5,745 nucleotides of DNA. Source: Bacteroidota bacterium (lineage in GTDB: Bacteria > Bacteroidota > Bacteroidia > Bacteroidales > UBA10428). Positions 4,417-5,745 of this stretch are shown in pieces; positions within the stretch are counted from its first letter, which is position 1; every line of letters starts with the position of its first letter. The stretch covers positions 1,590 to 7,334 of the forward strand of contig JAHEEB010000189.1 of NCBI GenBank assembly GCA_024640925.1, given 5' to 3'. Position numbers and translations under genes: made by a program. A model generated the notes under the pieces. The model saw nothing but the letters and a program-made list of their open reading frames with translations, did no database searches and was not told where the DNA came from.

Positions 4417-4432
4417 GTCCTTAATTAAGGAC
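4417..4432. promoter_or_regulatory. Perfect 16-bp palindrome at the expected transcription start
   Basis: GTCCTTAATTAAGGAC is its own reverse complement and begins 10 bases after the TACTTTTG box, where a bound dimer would block the start site. It is centred on TTAA, as is the next palindrome 57 bp downstream. Confidence 0.55.
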
Positions 4433-4473
4433 GATATGCGACATCTTCTTATATATATTCCAATAACAATATT

Positions 4474-4489
4474 TTGCGCTTAAGCGTAA
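4474..4489. promoter_or_regulatory. Near-perfect 16-bp palindrome in the leader
   Basis: TTGCGCTTAAGCGTAA has a perfect 10-bp core (CGCTTAAGCG, 4477-4486) and one mismatched pair outside it. It is also centred on TTAA and sits 38 bases before the ATG at 4528. It could be a second operator or a leader element. Confidence 0.4.
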
Positions 4490-4527
4490 ACAACTATAAA
4501 TAATTTATTGATTAAAATTATTTCATT

Positions 4528-4749
4528 ATGGTCAAGCATCAAATATTACAGGAACCATTAACAAAGTTTCAATTAAGCAAAGAGTTTCTTGAAATGGCAG
4601 AAAAAAATAATTTTCATACCCTTGAAGAAATCCTAAGATTACCATCCTATGAGATGAGAAAATTACCTTTGTTTGGTTATCGGATGTTTATTGAGTTATT
4701 AACTATTTTGGAGGATAATGATCTTAATGCAGAACTGAGAGACAGCTAG
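4528..4749 (+). CDS. RNA polymerase alpha C-terminal-domain-like small protein
   Basis: The protein has 73 residues from an ATG without Shine-Dalgarno. Residues 15-66 (QLSKEFLEMAEKNNFHTLEEILRLPSYEMRKLPLFGYRMFIELLTIL) follow the pattern of the alpha-CTD fold: LS...(L/C)...A...I.T..E(L/I)...(E)(M)....(L)(G)......(L). In RNA polymerase this helix-hairpin-helix-like domain binds UP-element DNA and activators. Here it stands alone, without the alpha N-terminal domain, so it may act as a DNA-binding accessory or a transcription modulator of the element. Such isolated domains occur in Bacteroidota mobile elements, as I recall. The gene is convergent with the RteC-like gene, with only two bases between their stop codons. 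The fold assignment is from pattern recognition. Confidence 0.75.
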   Translation: MVKHQILQEPLTKFQLSKEFLEMAEKNNFHTLEEILRLPSYEMRKLPLFGYRMFIELLTILEDNDLNAELRDS

Positions 4750-4751
4750 GT

Positions 4752-5745
4752 TTATTTTTGCTGAAATTCCTTTTTGTTTACCTCGTTCACCATTTTTATT
4801 AAATAGTCTTTCACAACACTTATGTTGTTTTCTTCATGCTTATAGAATTTAGCACTCAAACTTGATGATGAAACAACTTCTGTCTGTTTCGTTATAATAT
4901 TCCGGGAAAAAAAACGAATAACATCACTCTGCCTGGGATTTTTAATGATTTCGCAATCAACTAGTAATTTTAAAAAGCATCCCAGTTGGGCAACTGACAT
5001 TCCGGTATGTATTTTAATTCCGATATCTAATGCTTCATTCTGTTGCTTATCGTTATCAATCAGACTTGTTTCTTTTTCCAGAAATTCTATCTCCTCGTAA
5101 ATCCACGATATAATCTGGGACTTTAGTAAGTTGTTTTGTGGTTCAAATACAACATTTGGCTGAACTTCCACTTGTTTAAAGCGTTTTAAACAAATTAACA
5201 AAATCTGGAGTTTTTTACTTTGTTGACTTGTTTCATTCAAATCAGTAATGATTTTATTCACCAGGTAATTTAGAAACCAGCTATCATTAAAATTTATAGA
5301 AATAAGACTTAGTATTAGGGAAATTGTAGAATCATTATTTTCTTCTTTAATTAGTTCCAGCTGTTTTATCAATAGATTAAAATACTCGATCCTTTTATAG
5401 GAAACTCCTCCCTCTAAACCTGTTTGAACAAAGATTTGAATTGGACATAAAATTATCTCCATCAACAAAGGTTCAATATTAATTTTTCTTTTCTGAATAT
5501 TGGATATTTTATCTTGAATACTTGAAATGGATTCCAACTGGAAAGTAATGGGGACATTTGAATTAAAATCAAAATAATTTGGAAACTGAAATTGCAATGT
5601 TTTCAGCATTTCAAGCAACACTTTTTCAATTATCTGTGTGTGATTTGTATATTCCGTTTTATATTTCCCTGAATATATGTCTTTATATACATACAATTGG
5701 TCTATTAAGTAAGATAATTGAGCCTGATTGTTTCGGATAAAAGTC
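4752..5745 (-). CDS. RteC-like regulatory protein, 5' end beyond the window
   Basis: The stop is TAA at 4752-4754. The frame is open to the right edge, so at least 330 residues are encoded. The TTG at 5696 sometimes picked as a start is internal: 16 further in-frame codons (TFIRNNQAQLSYLIDQ) precede it and fit the coiled, helical character of what follows. The N-terminal two-thirds are Leu/Ile-rich helices without catalytic motifs. The last 85 residues (MSVAQLGCFLKLLVDCEII..., DVIRFFSRNI, TEVVSSSSLSAKFY, VVKDYLIKMVNEV) follow the layout of the C-terminal part of RteC, the tetracycline-responsive activator of excision genes in CTnDOT-type elements, and of many related Bacteroidota proteins. 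A role in regulating excision or transfer is inference. The gene converges on the alpha-CTD-like gene with no terminator hairpin between them. Confidence 0.7.
   Translation of the reverse strand, partial: TFIRNNQAQLSYLIDQLYVYKDIYSGKYKTEYTNHTQIIEKVLLEMLKTLQFQFPNYFDFNSNVPITFQLESISSIQDKISNIQKRKINIEPLLMEIILCPIQIFVQTGLEGGVSYKRIEYFNLLIKQLELIKEENNDSTISLILSLISINFNDSWFLNYLVNKIITDLNETSQQSKKLQILLICLKRFKQVEVQPNVVFEPQNNLLKSQIISWIYEEIEFLEKETSLIDNDKQQNEALDIGIKIHTGMSVAQLGCFLKLLVDCEIIKNPRQSDVIRFFSRNIITKQTEVVSSSSLSAKFYKHEENNISVVKDYLIKMVNEVNKKEFQQK

Larger units (their letters stand above)
4251..4527. promoter_or_regulatory. Divergent intergenic control region with three palindromes
   Basis: This gap separates the minus-strand replication operon from the plus-strand alpha-CTD-like gene. 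It contains the perfect palindromes at 4286-4301 and 4417-4432, the imperfect one at 4474-4489 and a candidate plus-strand promoter box at 4400-4407. No RNA gene or small coding frame is convincing. With divergent promoters and dyads on both sides, it is the probable control point of the element. Confidence 0.5.

Overview
The window looks like a low-GC (roughly one-third G+C) chromosome segment from a Bacteroidota bacterium. It carries part of an integrated mobile element next to an ordinary secreted-protein operon. The assignment rests on recognisable Bacteroidota element families (MerR/excisionase-type helix-turn-helix protein, winged-helix initiator-like protein, DnaC-like ATPase, RteC-like protein). 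It is supported by TTTG / TAnnTTTG promoter boxes and by start codons without Shine-Dalgarno sequences.

Left part (1-1445, minus strand): three tightly packed genes whose products have signal peptides. In transcription order they are a short exported protein of doubtful integrity (1056-1445), a 302-residue exported alpha-helical-repeat-like protein (151-1059, coupled by a 4-base overlap), and the start of a third exported protein that runs off the left edge (1-139). A good TTTG-N19-TAnnTTTG promoter at 1656-1686 points towards them. Between promoter and genes lies a striking 114-base imperfect inverted repeat (1445-1558), either a structured leader RNA or a small palindromic mobile element.

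Middle (1446-2229): about 780 bases without an intact gene. It holds that structure, nested inverted repeats (1951-2027), and a 97-bp tandem repeat (2059-2282) that re-encodes the last 16 codons of the neighbouring ATPase gene. All differences between the 97-bp copies are silent.

Replication module (2230-4220, minus strand): a MerR/excisionase-like DNA-binding protein, a winged-helix initiator-like protein and a DnaC-like helicase-loader ATPase, probably one operon. The variable middle of the initiator gene contains a DNA-level array of TGCA motifs with a 22-23 bp period, next to a very T-rich stretch. This resembles the lambda O/P arrangement, in which the origin lies inside the initiator gene and the helicase loader follows. 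I propose it as the element's replication origin; this is the most interesting signal in the window.

Right part (4221-5745): a 307-bp divergent regulatory region with three palindromes of 16 bp (two perfect). It is followed by a 73-residue protein resembling an isolated RNA polymerase alpha C-terminal domain (plus strand), then a convergent RteC-like gene that is open to the right edge. The integrase and any mobilisation genes are not in the window.
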